Below are positions 14,882-21,947 of a stretch of 25,832 bases of DNA, one piece after another. Numbering within the stretch: the stretch's first letter is position 1; every line of letters starts with the position of its first letter. The DNA is from JASBZA01 sp964392065. GTDB lineage: Bacteria; Bacillota; Clostridia; Saccharofermentanales; Fastidiosipilaceae. The notes below the pieces were generated by a model. The model had not been told where the DNA came from, ran no database searches, and saw nothing but the letters and a program-made list of their open reading frames with translations. The DNA lies in assembly GCA_964392065.1 (NCBI GenBank), contig CAYMOG010000016.1:1-25832 (forward strand), written 5' to 3'. The position numbers and the translations under genes were made by a program.

Positions 14882-17800
14882 TGTCAGGATTTCCTTCTGC
14901 TGCTCAGCAGGCCATAATAGAAGAAAGTAAAGGAAATATCCTCGTATCTGCTGCAGCAGGCTCTGGTAAAACCGCGGTGATGACAGGGAGGATTATTGAT
15001 CGGATTGTAAAAGGCGAGATGAGCCTCCAACATGCCCTCATCCTTACATTCACCAATGCTGCCAGCGAGAGTATGGAACGGAAAATTCGTCAGGCCCTGA
15101 AAGAAGCCAGCAAAGAAGCTAGATTAAATGGTGAGGAAGATAAACGTGTGATTCTCGATAGAGAGAATCTCAATTTACAGCGGGCCCACATCCAAACAAT
15201 CCATGCATTTTGCCTATGGCTCATTCAAAACTTCCCCTATGAAGTATTAGACGAAGATGGAAACAATCTTATAGATGCCGACTTTCAGATTATGGATGAG
15301 CAAACGACGAAGGAACTCTTTGCTTTGGCCATATCCGAAATCTTAGATGAAGAATATAAGTTGGCCAAAGCCGGAGAAAATCCCTTATTTCTTAAGCTTT
15401 TGGACAACTACTCTTCATCAAGAAGTGACCGTCAACTAAGAGGGTTAATGACTAGTGTCCATACTTATTTACGATCCCTTCCTAACTACAGACAACAGAT
15501 AGGCCGTGAACTTGAGCGTCTACTAGATACCTGTAATGACTTCGAAGCTTCTGAACATATAAGGTATTTGTACCGTGAGTTGAGGTTAAGAGTAGACTTC
15601 GCCAGGAATCGCAGTGCGAACCTTGAACAAGAGCTTAGGAGTAGAGACTGGAAATTCGTTAAGAGTAATGCCACGAGAGATCAAGAAATGGATACTCTGT
15701 TTCAGGAAATAATTTCTAGAACAGAAAGTGCTCAGCAATTGCTCGATGCTTGGGAAGAAAATGCACATGAGGAGAGAATCTGGGACCGAATCTTCTCACT
15801 GTTTGAAGATATTAAGTGGACAAAACCACGTATAAGTAAAACAGACCCAGATGAGAAAAGAGCGTTCGTGGATTCTTTTATGGTCGCTTACATGGACTTG
15901 CTCCATACCATGGATTCTTGTTCCAGCAACCAAGCGAAGGATATGAAATCCTTTCCTTTAATTAAGATTTTCACCATGACTATGGATGAAATACAGGAAG
16001 GTCTTCAGAATAGTTATGCGGCTATTGAGAAGTTTTTTCATATACTCTTAGCTGTTGATACGAGATTTCAACAATTGAAACGCGAGAAGAAACGCATTGA
16101 TTTCCAGGACTATGAGCATTTTGCTTTACTTATTTTACAACGAGAAGATGGTAGACGATTCTGCCAAGAATACTTTACGGAAGTATATGTAGATGAATAC
16201 CAAGATACGAGTAGTATTCAAGAAACTATACTCACGCATATCAGTCCCAATGCACTATTCATGGTGGGTGACGTGAAGCAAAGTATCTATCGTTTCCGTC
16301 ATGCGAGACCAGAAACTTTCTTGGCCAAAGCCCAGGAGTTTGCCATAAATGATGAGGCAGGTCAGTACTTTCTTTTACAAGAAAACTTCCGTAGTGAAGA
16401 TGGTATCCTGAAAGGCATAAATGAAGTTTTTCAGCGCCTAATGACCGTTGATTTTACGGGTATTGACTATAGGGATGGTCATACTATGGCGACAGGTAGA
16501 GTAGAAACTCGAACGGCCGAACGAATAGAAATAATACCTTTTATTAAAGAAAAGGAGAAAAATCTAGCAAAAGTACTTGGAGAGGATGCAGAGCATTTAC
16601 AGCGCCATCTGACCCATACTGTTGGAGGCTATACCGCGCAACGCTGGCTCAAGGCGGATATGCAAGAACGAAGCCTGATTCAGGTCGCCCAGGAAATTAA
16701 GAGGCTCCATGAGGAAGAGCATTTGGATTATAGAGAGATGGCTATTATGGCAAGAGGTAATGGGACTTGTGATACAGCTGCGCGTATTCTGAAACAAATG
16801 GGTATCCCTCAAAACCGAAAAGTGAAGGCAACGGTGCTCGATAATTACCTCTTACAAGTCCAAGTTGCTCTATTGCAAGTTCTAGATAATGTCAGACAAG
16901 ATATACCTCTGGCGACTATTCTCTTAAGCGATGTCATCCCTTATCCTTTCTTAGAGAGTGAACTATTACAAATACGTCTATTTCAAAAACAAGAGGGGGA
17001 ACGAGGAGATTTATACCATGGTCTTCTGTCTTATACTTCGGCCAAAGAGGACGACTTAGCTATAAAAATCCAGGACTTTATACGTACTCTAGATTCCTGG
17101 CGTAAACAAGAGAAGAACCTCACACCTAAAGCATTATTAGAAACTATCTATTTGGAAAGCGATTATTTGGCAAAGGTTCGAGCCTCTGAAGGAGAAGAAG
17201 GCGTGCTGACCATTGAAGAATTCTTGCAGAATGTCCAAGCCCTAAGGGATATGGGTAGGAAAACCTTGTTCCAATTGGTTCGATTCTTTCAAGATAGTAT
17301 AGAAAACCAGGAGACAGAGCGAGCAGAGAATGATTTCTCTGGAGATGGCGTACATGTGGTTACTTTCCATGGTAGTAAAGGCTTGGAATTCTCCCATGTT
17401 TTCTTGGTGGGCCTCCACAGCGCGATAAAGGATATGGATGTATCCAATAAAATTGTTATTCAAGAAGATTTGGGTATAGGATTTGATATCTTAAGTGACG
17501 ATGGTTCTTATACCTATAAGAGCCATTTGCGTTTGGCTATGCAAAATAAGCAGCGCGAACGCTATCTCACCGAAGAAATTTGTCTGTTTTATGTTGCTAT
17601 GAGTCGAGCAAAAGCGAAGCTCTATCTATGTTTTCAATTTGAACAAGATGGGGAAGAAGGTGGATTTAAACTTTCTGAACACATGCAGTTTCTTCTGCAA
17701 GAAGCCGTCGATGGCCGAGATATCAGCTTAGGATCTCATCTCTTGCAAGAAGTGAAGTCGTATCAGGATATGTTGTTACTTGGTCTTGTGGCCCATAGAG

Positions 17801-18729
17801 AAAGTCTGGTTCAAGACTTTTTCGCAACTTATTTTCCTCAACTAGAGTTAAGAAGAAATCCGGCTTTGGTAAATTATTATTACAATGTACCGGATTCTAT
17901 ATGGTCTTTTCATACTCCTGTGGATATGAGACGTCTAGCTTATGACTTAAGTAATCTCACCAGTTCACCCGTTCACACAGCTCGCAATGAAAATCGAACA
18001 CAGCTTGAACTTGTCGATGGCTTCCAGTTTATTCGATCCTCCTTGCCTGAGTTTTATGAGGCAAGCATGGAATACCCTAGTCTTGTAAAACAAACGGTTT
18101 CGGAGATTAAACGACAGTCTCAGGCTCAAGAAGTACAAGAAGACACCACAGATATAAGTATTAATCTGAATATCAAAAATTTAGAAGAAGAGAAAACGAC
18201 AGGATTTACGTCTGCACAAATAGGAACGCTATTGCATCGATTCTTTCGTTTTGTAAATTTACAAAATAGTACGATTCAAGATCAGATAGCAAGTCTTGCA
18301 GAAAATGCCTTTTTCTCCGAACAAGAAATTCGCGTATTACAGGATTTCTCTACACCATTAGAAACGTATCTTAATTCATCTCTAGCCAAAGCAATTGCTA
18401 CCGCAAAAATGAACAAAAAAGCGTTCCATGAGCTACCCTTTACTTTTCGTTATAAAGAGGAGGCTAATGTAAGCTTGATCCAAGGCATGATTGACCTCTG
18501 GTATATTTTGGATGATGAAATTTGTCTGGTAGATTTCAAGTCGGATTACTTACCCGGACCCAATAGTAGAAAACTTTTCTTAGAGCGCTATGGTATACAA
18601 TTGAAGATTTATGCTTTGGCCCTAGAGAGTGCTATGAAGAAACCTGTAGACAAGATCTCCATATGGTCCATACGAAATGGAGAAGAGTATGTGTACAAGA
18701 GAACAGAATTAGGACTATCTGAGTTATAG
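14881..18729 (+). CDS. addA: ATP-dependent helicase/nuclease subunit A (AddA/RexA)
   Basis: A 1282-residue UvrD-like superfamily 1 helicase with a C-terminal RecB-family nuclease; it is the motor of the AddAB break-processing complex in the cytosol. The Q-motif region PSAAQQ (5-10) precedes Walker A AAAGSGKT (24-31). Walker B is VDEYQDT (437-443), followed by GDVKQSIYRFRHA (motif III) and TFHGSKGLEF (motif V region). FYVAMSRAKAKLYL (903-916) is motif VI; the more common form is YVALTRAK. The nuclease has GTLLHRFF, GMIDL and LVDFKSD with D1218 and K1220. It is last in the thioesterase-sirtuin-addB-addA unit. Its final 6 bases overlap the convergent tadA gene. Confidence 0.96.
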   Translation: MSGFPSAAQQAIIEESKGNILVSAAAGSGKTAVMTGRIIDRIVKGEMSLQHALILTFTNAASESMERKIRQALKEASKEARLNGEEDKRVILDRENLNLQRAHIQTIHAFCLWLIQNFPYEVLDEDGNNLIDADFQIMDEQTTKELFALAISEILDEEYKLAKAGENPLFLKLLDNYSSSRSDRQLRGLMTSVHTYLRSLPNYRQQIGRELERLLDTCNDFEASEHIRYLYRELRLRVDFARNRSANLEQELRSRDWKFVKSNATRDQEMDTLFQEIISRTESAQQLLDAWEENAHEERIWDRIFSLFEDIKWTKPRISKTDPDEKRAFVDSFMVAYMDLLHTMDSCSSNQAKDMKSFPLIKIFTMTMDEIQEGLQNSYAAIEKFFHILLAVDTRFQQLKREKKRIDFQDYEHFALLILQREDGRRFCQEYFTEVYVDEYQDTSSIQETILTHISPNALFMVGDVKQSIYRFRHARPETFLAKAQEFAINDEAGQYFLLQENFRSEDGILKGINEVFQRLMTVDFTGIDYRDGHTMATGRVETRTAERIEIIPFIKEKEKNLAKVLGEDAEHLQRHLTHTVGGYTAQRWLKADMQERSLIQVAQEIKRLHEEEHLDYREMAIMARGNGTCDTAARILKQMGIPQNRKVKATVLDNYLLQVQVALLQVLDNVRQDIPLATILLSDVIPYPFLESELLQIRLFQKQEGERGDLYHGLLSYTSAKEDDLAIKIQDFIRTLDSWRKQEKNLTPKALLETIYLESDYLAKVRASEGEEGVLTIEEFLQNVQALRDMGRKTLFQLVRFFQDSIENQETERAENDFSGDGVHVVTFHGSKGLEFSHVFLVGLHSAIKDMDVSNKIVIQEDLGIGFDILSDDGSYTYKSHLRLAMQNKQRERYLTEEICLFYVAMSRAKAKLYLCFQFEQDGEEGGFKLSEHMQFLLQEAVDGRDISLGSHLLQEVKSYQDMLLLGLVAHRESLVQDFFATYFPQLELRRNPALVNYYYNVPDSIWSFHTPVDMRRLAYDLSNLTSSPVHTARNENRTQLELVDGFQFIRSSLPEFYEASMEYPSLVKQTVSEIKRQSQAQEVQEDTTDISINLNIKNLEEEKTTGFTSAQIGTLLHRFFRFVNLQNSTIQDQIASLAENAFFSEQEIRVLQDFSTPLETYLNSSLAKAIATAKMNKKAFHELPFTFRYKEEANVSLIQGMIDLWYILDDEICLVDFKSDYLPGPNSRKLFLERYGIQLKIYALALESAMKKPVDKISIWSIRNGEEYVYKRTELGLSEL

Positions 18730-19272
18730 ACCTTTACTTTCTTTGCCATAATTTTCTCTTAGGAGGCGGCGCTTACTCCTGCCTCCTAAGCTTTCATTAA
18801 GTTTCTTATTTTCTAAGCGCCTCTTTCGGAAGAATTTGCGTAAGAGTTCAGTAGATTTTTCAGCGAGTAAACCTTCATACCATTCGACTTTATGATTCAG
18901 ATGTGCGCGATCCAGAAATTGATCCGTGGAACAAATAGCCCCCATCTTCGGTTCTCTACTTGCAAAATATAATGTTTTTATTCTTGCTTGTTGAATAGCA
19001 GAAGCACACATAGGACAAGGTTCAAGGGTAACATAGAGTGTACAGTTCTCTAAACGCCAAGTTCCTAATTTTTTACTTGCCTCATGAATGATGAGAAGTT
19101 CAGCATGGGCTAGAGGGTTTTGTTTGGATTCTTTGAGATTGTGGGCCAGGGCGATGACTTCTCCATCTAATACCAAACAAGCTCCAATGGGCACTTCGCC
19201 TAGGAGGCTTGCTTGTTCGGCTTCTTTTAATGCTAATTCCATATACTTTCTATCATCTATAGAGAATTCCAT
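18724..19272 (-). CDS. tadA: tRNA-specific adenosine deaminase
   Basis: TadA converts adenosine to inosine at wobble position 34 of tRNA-Arg(ACG) and is normally essential. The zinc site is H56-A-E58, with E58 the proton shuttle, and P85-C86-P-M-C89. The core PIGACLVLDGEVIALAHN is typical. ATG 19272 gives MEFSIDDRKYMELALKEA, a normal start, with AAGGAAG about 7 bases upstream. An in-frame ATG at 19341 would add 23 basic residues but has a poor binding site and no family counterpart that I know. The protein has 182 residues, about 20-30 longer than usual because of a Lys/Arg-rich C-terminal tail that could aid tRNA binding. It ends inside the addA 3' end, convergent with a 6-base overlap. Confidence 0.94.
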   Translation of the reverse strand: MEFSIDDRKYMELALKEAEQASLLGEVPIGACLVLDGEVIALAHNLKESKQNPLAHAELLIIHEASKKLGTWRLENCTLYVTLEPCPMCASAIQQARIKTLYFASREPKMGAICSTDQFLDRAHLNHKVEWYEGLLAEKSTELLRKFFRKRRLENKKLNESLGGRSKRRLLRENYGKESKGL

Positions 19273-19355
19273 GCAACGCTTCCTTACTTGTTTTCTTCTA
19301 TTGTAATGGAATTCTTTAGGAATACGGAAGAGTATTCTCATGTTCCCAGCTGATT

Positions 19356-19379
19356 TATTCTTGAAAACAAGAATATTTT
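19356..19379 (+). terminator. Palindromic hairpin between tadA and the zinc-ribbon gene
   Basis: TATTCTTG (19356-19363), AAAA loop, CAAGAATA (19368-19375), then TTTTA on the plus strand. The 8-bp perfect stem with a T tail could stop plus-strand transcripts reading through tadA from addA. Its symmetry also fits an operator for the divergent genes. Confidence 0.4.
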
Positions 19380-19441
19380 ATCTCAATCTATAATGTTTAG
19401 GTGTTTAAATTAAATGTTGTATATATTAATTGGGATATTTA

Positions 19442-19450
19442 TGCTATAAT
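19442..19450 (+). promoter_or_regulatory. Extended -10 promoter of the zinc-ribbon gene
   Basis: TGCTATAAT gives a perfect -10 (19445-19450) with the extended TGn element at 19442-19444. No good -35 exists at 16-18 bases, as is common for extended -10 promoters. The leader before the start codon is about 50 bases. Confidence 0.55.
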
Positions 19451-19506
19451 TTTTGGTATTGTAATTATATTAACCCTGTGCTGGGTATCTTATTCGAGGA
19501 GTTTTT

Positions 19507-20238
19507 ATGGCAATTAGAGAAGGATTATGTACCAACTGTGGCTCGTTAATGCGAGTAAACGATCAAGAAGAGAGTACAAGCTGTATTTTCTGTTGGGCCC
19601 AGGTGGATAACCAAGAGGCGATGAATCTTATGGCCGATAGTGAAGGCTATGCGTTTCCGAATATTGAATACACGGAAGGAACTTTGGAGGAGAGAACTAG
19701 GGCCATGCAAGCTCAGGGTTTAGGTAACGTTAATAGCGCAAGAACTCCACAAGTACAGACGAGTAAAACAACGGTACGTAAAGAAGGTAAACTTACACCT
19801 AGAGAAAAAGTTGCACTGCAGAATAAACCCATTGTAAAACCTTACTGTTCTAAGAAACATAGATTGGCTATTATCGCTGGTGTTGTTGCATTTGTAATTC
19901 TACTAGCAGCTATCGCCGTACCGGTCTACTTTTTGAGAGAAAATAAAAAGACTGAAATACTTAATCAGTTACCTCAAGAAATACCTTTTGCCAGCGATGA
20001 GAATCGGGTCAATATTCAGAACCAAAGTAATAATGAAATTACTTTAATTAGTCCCGAAGACATAGACAGAGAAGGAGCAGAAGAGGTTTTCCAATCCTAT
20101 AGTTCAATTTACGCCAATGTCTATGCTATTTCTCAAGAGGATGCACAGAATAAGGTGGAAGTTCGCGTATTAAGTGAAAACGGTGGTTTCTTAGTTTCCG
20201 GAAATGGAAACGAGGTCGTAGTTAACGACCTCGATTAA
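19507..20238 (+). CDS. Zinc-ribbon single-pass membrane protein, unknown function
   Basis: A 243-residue protein not assignable to a functional family from sequence. The N-terminus is a zinc ribbon with C8-x-x-C11 and C26-x-x-C29. A polar, basic linker (about 80-117) leads to one transmembrane helix at 120-143 preceded by KKHR. The remaining 100 residues are polar, Glu/Asn-rich and end in a small sheet-like segment. Positive charges on the N-terminal side suggest a cytosolic zinc ribbon and an external C-terminus. This architecture resembles clostridial zinc-ribbon membrane proteins of unknown role. GAGGAG lies about 7 bases ahead of the ATG, and the promoter is monocistronic. It lies between tadA and trxB, both on the other strand, which gives no functional hint. 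Confidence 0.75.
   Translation: MAIREGLCTNCGSLMRVNDQEESTSCIFCWAQVDNQEAMNLMADSEGYAFPNIEYTEGTLEERTRAMQAQGLGNVNSARTPQVQTSKTTVRKEGKLTPREKVALQNKPIVKPYCSKKHRLAIIAGVVAFVILLAAIAVPVYFLRENKKTEILNQLPQEIPFASDENRVNIQNQSNNEITLISPEDIDREGAEEVFQSYSSIYANVYAISQEDAQNKVEVRVLSENGGFLVSGNGNEVVVNDLD
20211..20233 (-). terminator. Hairpin at the zinc-ribbon gene end, probable trxB terminator
   Basis: A perfect 9-bp stem (20211-20219 with 20225-20233) with a 5-base loop lies inside the last codons of the plus-strand gene. On the minus strand it is followed by TTTCC and sits 32 bases past the trxB stop. On the plus strand the tail has few T residues, so it suits trxB better. Confidence 0.5.
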
Positions 20239-20265
20239 ATACATTCTTACAAGTGAATAATAGTA

Positions 20266-21201
20266 TTAGGACAGCCAAGCAGAAATAGCTTGTGCTGCAA
20301 TCGCTCCGTCATTACCAGCAGTGATAATTTGGCGGAGTTCTTTGTCTCTACAATCTCCTGCTGCATATATTCCAGGGACACGGGTTGCCATTTTTTCATC
20401 TGTGACAATATAACCATTTGCGTCCGTAATGCCTAATGCACTTATGAACGTAGTATTAGGATCAACTCCGATTAGAGGAAAGAGACCGTCGGTTTCTAAT
20501 AACTTATCTTCTGGTCGATTGGGATCGTTGGATTTTAGTAGAATTTCGGTGAGTTTATCATCGTTTCCTCGAACTTCTACAGGGCTGTAGGAATAGTGTA
20601 CCGTGATTTTAGGATTATTTGCCACGCGATCTTGATAGATTTTATCTGCTCTTGCTTCATTACGACGCAAAACAAGATGGACTTGTTTTGCAAATCGCGT
20701 TAAATAGTCCGATTCTTCGAGAGCGGTATTACCTCCACCTATGACCGTAACAATTTTATCCTTATAAAATGCTCCATCACAGACCGCACAATAGGATATA
20801 CCTTTGCCGAAGTATTCCTCTTCTCCAGGAATGCCCAATTTGCGTTCAACGGTTCCGACAGCGATGAGAACCGATTTGGTTTGATAAATCTTATCGTAGG
20901 TTTCAACTTCTTTGGTCGCACCCATTTCACGAATGTCTGAGACCATGCCGAAGCCTTGTTCAGCGCCAAACGCAAAGGCATGTTCTACCATCCTTCCTGC
21001 TAGCTCTGCGCCACCTATGATTGTGTCTCCTATCCAGTTTTCTACTTCATTGGTACTATATAGCTTTCCTCCCGGAATCATACCTTCTAACAGTACGGTG
21101 TCTAAGCCTGCTCGACTTGCATAGAGAGCAGCATTTAATCCCGCAGGACCACCTCCCACGATGACCAAGTCATATAATTTTGTAGTTTCTTTATCAGCCA
21201 T
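20266..21201 (-). CDS. trxB: Thioredoxin reductase
   Basis: A 311-residue flavoprotein that passes electrons from NADPH through FAD to thioredoxin in the cytosol. The FAD-binding motif is GGGPAG (16-21), the redox-active pair is C138-A-V-C141 followed by D142, and the NAD(P) domain has GGGNTALE (155-162). The C-terminal FAD motif AGDCRD is intact. The length is normal for the low-molecular-weight type. AAGGAG lies 8 bases before the ATG. No thioredoxin gene is adjacent, so the partner must be encoded elsewhere. It appears monocistronic; I saw no convincing promoter in the AT-rich gap upstream. Some close relatives are ferredoxin-dependent, so the electron donor is inferred. Confidence 0.94.
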   Translation of the reverse strand: MADKETTKLYDLVIVGGGPAGLNAALYASRAGLDTVLLEGMIPGGKLYSTNEVENWIGDTIIGGAELAGRMVEHAFAFGAEQGFGMVSDIREMGATKEVETYDKIYQTKSVLIAVGTVERKLGIPGEEEYFGKGISYCAVCDGAFYKDKIVTVIGGGNTALEESDYLTRFAKQVHLVLRRNEARADKIYQDRVANNPKITVHYSYSPVEVRGNDDKLTEILLKSNDPNRPEDKLLETDGLFPLIGVDPNTTFISALGITDANGYIVTDEKMATRVPGIYAAGDCRDKELRQIITAGNDGAIAAQAISAWLS

Positions 21202-21401
21202 AATAAGCTCCTTTGAATGATTATTTATTCCTATCTATACTAAAACTTTTGAATAAAAAAGTGGTTGATTTTGTTACTAAGTCAATTGGCATACGAGTAC
21301 AAATAAGCGTACTTCATCATGGTGAAAATTAAAAAATGGTGCATAATTTAATAAAATCAAACAAAATAGAACAAAATTAGAGAGAAAATAATAAAAAGGA
21401 C

Positions 21402-21430
21402 TTTTTATTGTACATGCTTTGTGTTACTAT
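21402..21430 (+). promoter_or_regulatory. Promoter of the LexA-box membrane protein gene
   Basis: An extended -10 TGTTACTAT (TACTAT at 21425-21430) lies 40 bases before the start codon. The -35 position (21402-21407, TTTTTA) is weak. The gap 21202-21401 is AT-rich and otherwise holds only short imperfect repeats, such as AGTAC/GTACT and ACTTTT/AAAAGT. Confidence 0.5.
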
Positions 21431-21443
21431 GAAGTCATTAAAA

Positions 21444-21455
21444 GAACGAATGTTC
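21444..21455. promoter_or_regulatory. LexA (DinR/SOS) box
   Basis: GAACGAATGTTC matches the Gram-positive LexA core GAAC-RNRY-GTTC exactly. It lies 14 bases after the -10, around +8 to +19 of the expected transcript and just before the ribosome binding site, a position where a bound repressor would block transcription. A scan by eye found no other GAAC-N4-GTTC in the window. Confidence 0.7.
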
Positions 21456-21470
21456 TATCGGGAGGTAAAC

Positions 21471-21770
21471 ATGTTAAATATTATTTTTTGGATGAGCTTG
21501 ATTTGTATTAGCACAATTCTTTTTTATAATAAGTGGTGGAGAGAGGATAGTAGTAGAACTCTAGTACAAGAAGCTGTAGGTTTATCGCGTTATGATATTA
21601 ATCAAGAATATTTTGCAATACCTGTTATTGCTGTAAAAGTTGAAGAGAATACTTTATTTCATACTATTCCAAACACAAGTAGAGCAGTGAAAACGAACCG
21701 CGTACCATTAGAGCTATATCCTATTCATGAAGATAAGAGCAGTGAGCAATTTATACCAAGTGCTGCATAA
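21471..21770 (+). CDS. Small single-pass membrane protein, putative SOS-induced
   Basis: A 99-residue protein with an N-terminal transmembrane helix (residues about 3-21, LNIIFWMSLICISTILFY) followed by KWWRED and a soluble 75-residue tail. I recognise no domain: there is no LysM motif as in B. subtilis YneA and no catalytic signature. ATG 21471 is chosen because GGAGG (21461-21465) lies 5 bases upstream; earlier in-frame starts (TTG 21408, ATGs 21414 and 21429) would begin upstream of the LexA box and overlap the promoter. The gene stands alone between its promoter and a terminator. Small membrane proteins under LexA control in several bacteria are division inhibitors (YneA, SidA, SulA-like roles); that is only an analogy here. 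Confidence 0.75.
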   Translation: MLNIIFWMSLICISTILFYNKWWREDSSRTLVQEAVGLSRYDINQEYFAIPVIAVKVEENTLFHTIPNTSRAVKTNRVPLELYPIHEDKSSEQFIPSAA

Positions 21771-21803
21771 GAAACGCTCAGAAGCATTTTATGCCTTTTA
21801 ACC

Positions 21804-21835
21804 ATAACGCTTCCTATATGAAGCGTTATTTTTTA
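21804..21835 (+). terminator. Terminator of the small membrane protein gene
   Basis: Perfect 10-bp stem (21804-21813 with 21820-21829), 6-base loop, then a T run and TTTACAG. It lies 34 bases after the stop codon. Confidence 0.9.
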
Positions 21836-21840
21836 CAGTG

Positions 21841-21869
21841 TTATCGGCGAAATCCTGTTACAATATAAT
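21841..21869 (+). promoter_or_regulatory. guaB promoter
   Basis: A perfect TATAAT (21864-21869) with TTATCG (21841-21846) at 17-base spacing. The predicted start near 21876 gives a leader of about 70 bases. Confidence 0.5.
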
Positions 21870-21881
21870 GTAATGAATTGA

Positions 21882-21936
21882 AATGGGTGTATGTTCACAT
21901 ACGGCTTACCGCTGTGATGAATCCCATTATTTTTTT
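21882..21936 (+). promoter_or_regulatory. Terminator-like leader structure upstream of guaB
   Basis: AATGGG (21882-21887) can pair with CCCATT (21923-21928), directly followed by a run of seven T (21930-21936) and then the ribosome binding site. Inside lies a second hairpin, TGTATG-TTCA-CATACG (21888-21903), and a weaker third around 21906-21917. The shape fits an attenuator or a small riboswitch-like element controlling guaB. It matches no riboswitch class that I know, and the closing stem is only 6 bp. Confidence 0.4.
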
Positions 21937-21947
21937 AGGAGGAACTT

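Noticed and set aside
19273..19341. 23-residue N-terminal extension of TadA
   Set aside because: The downstream ATG has the better binding site and gives the normal family N-terminus.
21882..21936. guaB leader partly resembling a fluoride riboswitch (GCTGTGATGA near GCTGATGA)
   Set aside because: The hairpin loop is only TTCA and cannot form the required pseudoknot; the gene is not a fluoride exporter.
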